Assembly: GCA_030749275.1 (NCBI GenBank)
Contig: JASMKJ010000225.1
Coordinates: 1-5,681, forward strand
Direction of reading: 5' to 3'
Length of the DNA: 5,681 bases
Source: Acidimicrobiales bacterium
GTDB lineage: Bacteria; Actinomycetota; Acidimicrobiia; Acidimicrobiales; Poriferisodalaceae
The notes under the pieces are model-generated. The model searched no databases. It was not told the DNA's origin and saw only the letters and a list, made by a program, of their open reading frames with translations. This document shows, in pieces, positions 4,819-5,681 of the stretch. The translations under genes were made by a program, and so were the position numbers. Within the stretch, counting starts at the first letter, position 1. Each line of letters starts with the position of its first letter.

Positions 4819-5681
4819 CCTAGTAAGGGTGAATCTTCGGTATTTAGTTCGCACTTATGGGTGCCAAATGAACGAGCACGACTCGGAACGCATAGCGGGC
4901 CTGCTCGAAACAGACGGTATGAAACAAGTCGAGTCCTTCGAGGATGCCGATGTCATTGTGTTAAACACCTGCTGCATTCGAGAGAACGCTGACAACAAAC
5001 TCTATGGGCAACTAGGAAATCTCAAAAAGTTGAAAGCAGATCGGCCAGACCTTCAGATAGCAGTCGGTGGATGCCTCGCTCAAAAAGACCGTGACACGAT
5101 CCAACAGAGAGCCCCTCACGTCGATGTGGTGTTTGGCACCCACAACGTTGAACGCGCAACCCAGCTACTGGCGGAAGCTCGAACTAACGGACCCATCACC
5201 GAAATTTTCGAGGAATCTGAAGCATTCCCTTCAGCACTCCCGGTGAAGCGAGAAGCCAATCACGCGGCGTGGGTGACCATCCAAATTGGATGCGACAACT
5301 CATGCGCCTTCTGCATAGTTCCTTCGGTCCGAGGGAAGGAGATTTCTCGTCCCTACGGGGAGCTAGTAGAGGAAGTCCGACAACTCGCGGCAGCTGGAAT
5401 CACGGAAATCACTCTCCTTGGCCAGAACGTCAACAGTTACGGTCGCGATCTCACTCTCAAACTGAGGGGCACGGAATTGCCCAAGGATTGCGAACAACTC
5501 GTTGGTCCCGCCTGGACGCAGGGACGTCACACTGCACGTCCCCTTTTCTCAGACCTACTTGGCTCGGTCTCCGAGATCGAAGGCATTCGAAGAGTGCGAT
5601 ACACCAGCCCACATCCAAAAGATCTGCGGCCGGAAACAATTGCCGCGATGTCTCAACTACCTGAGGTATGTGAACACCTTC
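4805..5681 (+). CDS. miaB: tRNA-2-methylthio-N6-dimethylallyladenosine synthase MiaB (3' truncated by window edge)
   Basis: The frame is open to the window end (292 codons from ATG 4805); full MiaB is about 440-500 residues. MiaB is a cytoplasmic radical-SAM enzyme with two [4Fe-4S] clusters. It adds the methylthio group to i6A at position 37 of tRNAs that read codons starting with U. The N-terminal methylthiotransferase domain shows its three cluster cysteines: YGCQMNEHDSER (Cys20), NTCCIRENA (Cys56) and GGCLAQ (Cys90). The radical-SAM motif GCDNSCAFC gives Cys163, Cys167 and Cys170, followed by RGKEISRP and LLGQNVNSYG. These choose MiaB over RimO or MtaB. About 27 residues are inserted between YGRDLT and RPLFSDLL. 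The rest of the SAM domain and the TRAM domain lie outside. The start is uncertain: ATG 4805 lacks a Shine-Dalgarno sequence, while GTG 4829 best fits the usual short N-terminus but has AAGG directly adjacent. Confidence 0.95.
   Translation, partial: MLPNNLVRVNLRYLVRTYGCQMNEHDSERIAGLLETDGMKQVESFEDADVIVLNTCCIRENADNKLYGQLGNLKKLKADRPDLQIAVGGCLAQKDRDTIQQRAPHVDVVFGTHNVERATQLLAEARTNGPITEIFEESEAFPSALPVKREANHAAWVTIQIGCDNSCAFCIVPSVRGKEISRPYGELVEEVRQLAAAGITEITLLGQNVNSYGRDLTLKLRGTELPKDCEQLVGPAWTQGRHTARPLFSDLLGSVSEIEGIRRVRYTSPHPKDLRPETIAAMSQLPEVCEHL
5521..5547 (+). repeat. Terminator-like hairpin inside miaB
   Basis: GGGACGT (5521-5527) pairs perfectly with ACGTCCC (5536-5542) across the 8-nt loop CACACTGC, and is followed by C and TTTT (5544-5547). 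This has the form of a weak intrinsic terminator but lies within the miaB reading frame, in the stretch that encodes the extra residues. The T-run is short, so termination would be partial at best. It may be coincidental. Confidence 0.45.

Noticed and set aside
5269..5664. Open frame of 131 codons on the + strand within miaB
   Set aside because: It is out of frame with miaB, whose frame carries the cysteine motifs and is open throughout. This one gives low-complexity Arg/Ser-rich sequence.
1..5681. Mobile elements, CRISPR array, tRNA or rRNA, or a novel defence system
   Set aside because: I saw no transposase, terminal repeats, regular spacer-repeat pattern or tRNA-like cloverleaf, and almost all of the window is covered by recognisable housekeeping or metabolic genes.

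Overview
The window looks like an ordinary chromosomal segment of an actinobacterium of moderate GC content. Three things point there. The first is the recA–miaB neighbourhood. The second is a pair of CGAAC-N4-GTTCG-type LexA boxes, the Gram-positive/actinobacterial SOS operator. The third is an F420-type luciferase-like oxidoreductase at the left edge. An uncultured, possibly marine, Acidimicrobiia-like organism would fit the roughly half-GC composition, but this placement is inference and was not tested by any search.

Layout: (1) 1-674 (+), the C-terminal 223 residues of a luciferase-like (LLM class) probable F420-dependent oxidoreductase. (2) 697-1548 (-), a crotonase-fold enoyl-CoA hydratase/isomerase, convergent with gene 1 (22 bp stop to stop). 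(3) 1549-1774, a divergent regulatory region with two SOS boxes, a candidate recA promoter threaded between them, and a nested inverted repeat at the likely 5' end of the recA transcript. (4) 1775-2830 (+), a complete recA with a GTG start. (5) 2831-2981, a 151-bp gap with small repeats but no gene and no clear terminator. (6) 2982-4754 (+), a type I Baeyer-Villiger-like flavin monooxygenase with an N-terminal extension. (7) 4755-4804, a short gap holding a small hairpin and the beginning of a possible 13-codon leader ORF. (8) 4805 to the right edge (+), miaB, the tRNA methylthiotransferase, cut off before its C-terminal domain.

How the genes fit together: recA is the SOS recombinase and co-protease, and its promoter carries visible LexA sites. 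miaB matures the base next to the anticodon in tRNA, and lies near recA in many actinobacteria. The gene usually found next to recA in that group, recX, is absent here; a flavin monooxygenase fills the place between recA and miaB. The monooxygenase, the acyl-CoA-handling crotonase and the F420-type oxidoreductase are all plausible parts of lipid, ketone or xenobiotic breakdown, but nothing in the window fixes a substrate or a shared pathway.

I see no mobile element, CRISPR array, tRNA, rRNA or unknown defence-like system. The points most worth a second look are the tandem SOS operators and structured leader of recA, the recX-for-monooxygenase replacement, the unclear miaB start with its leader ORF, and a terminator-like hairpin inside an insertion in miaB.
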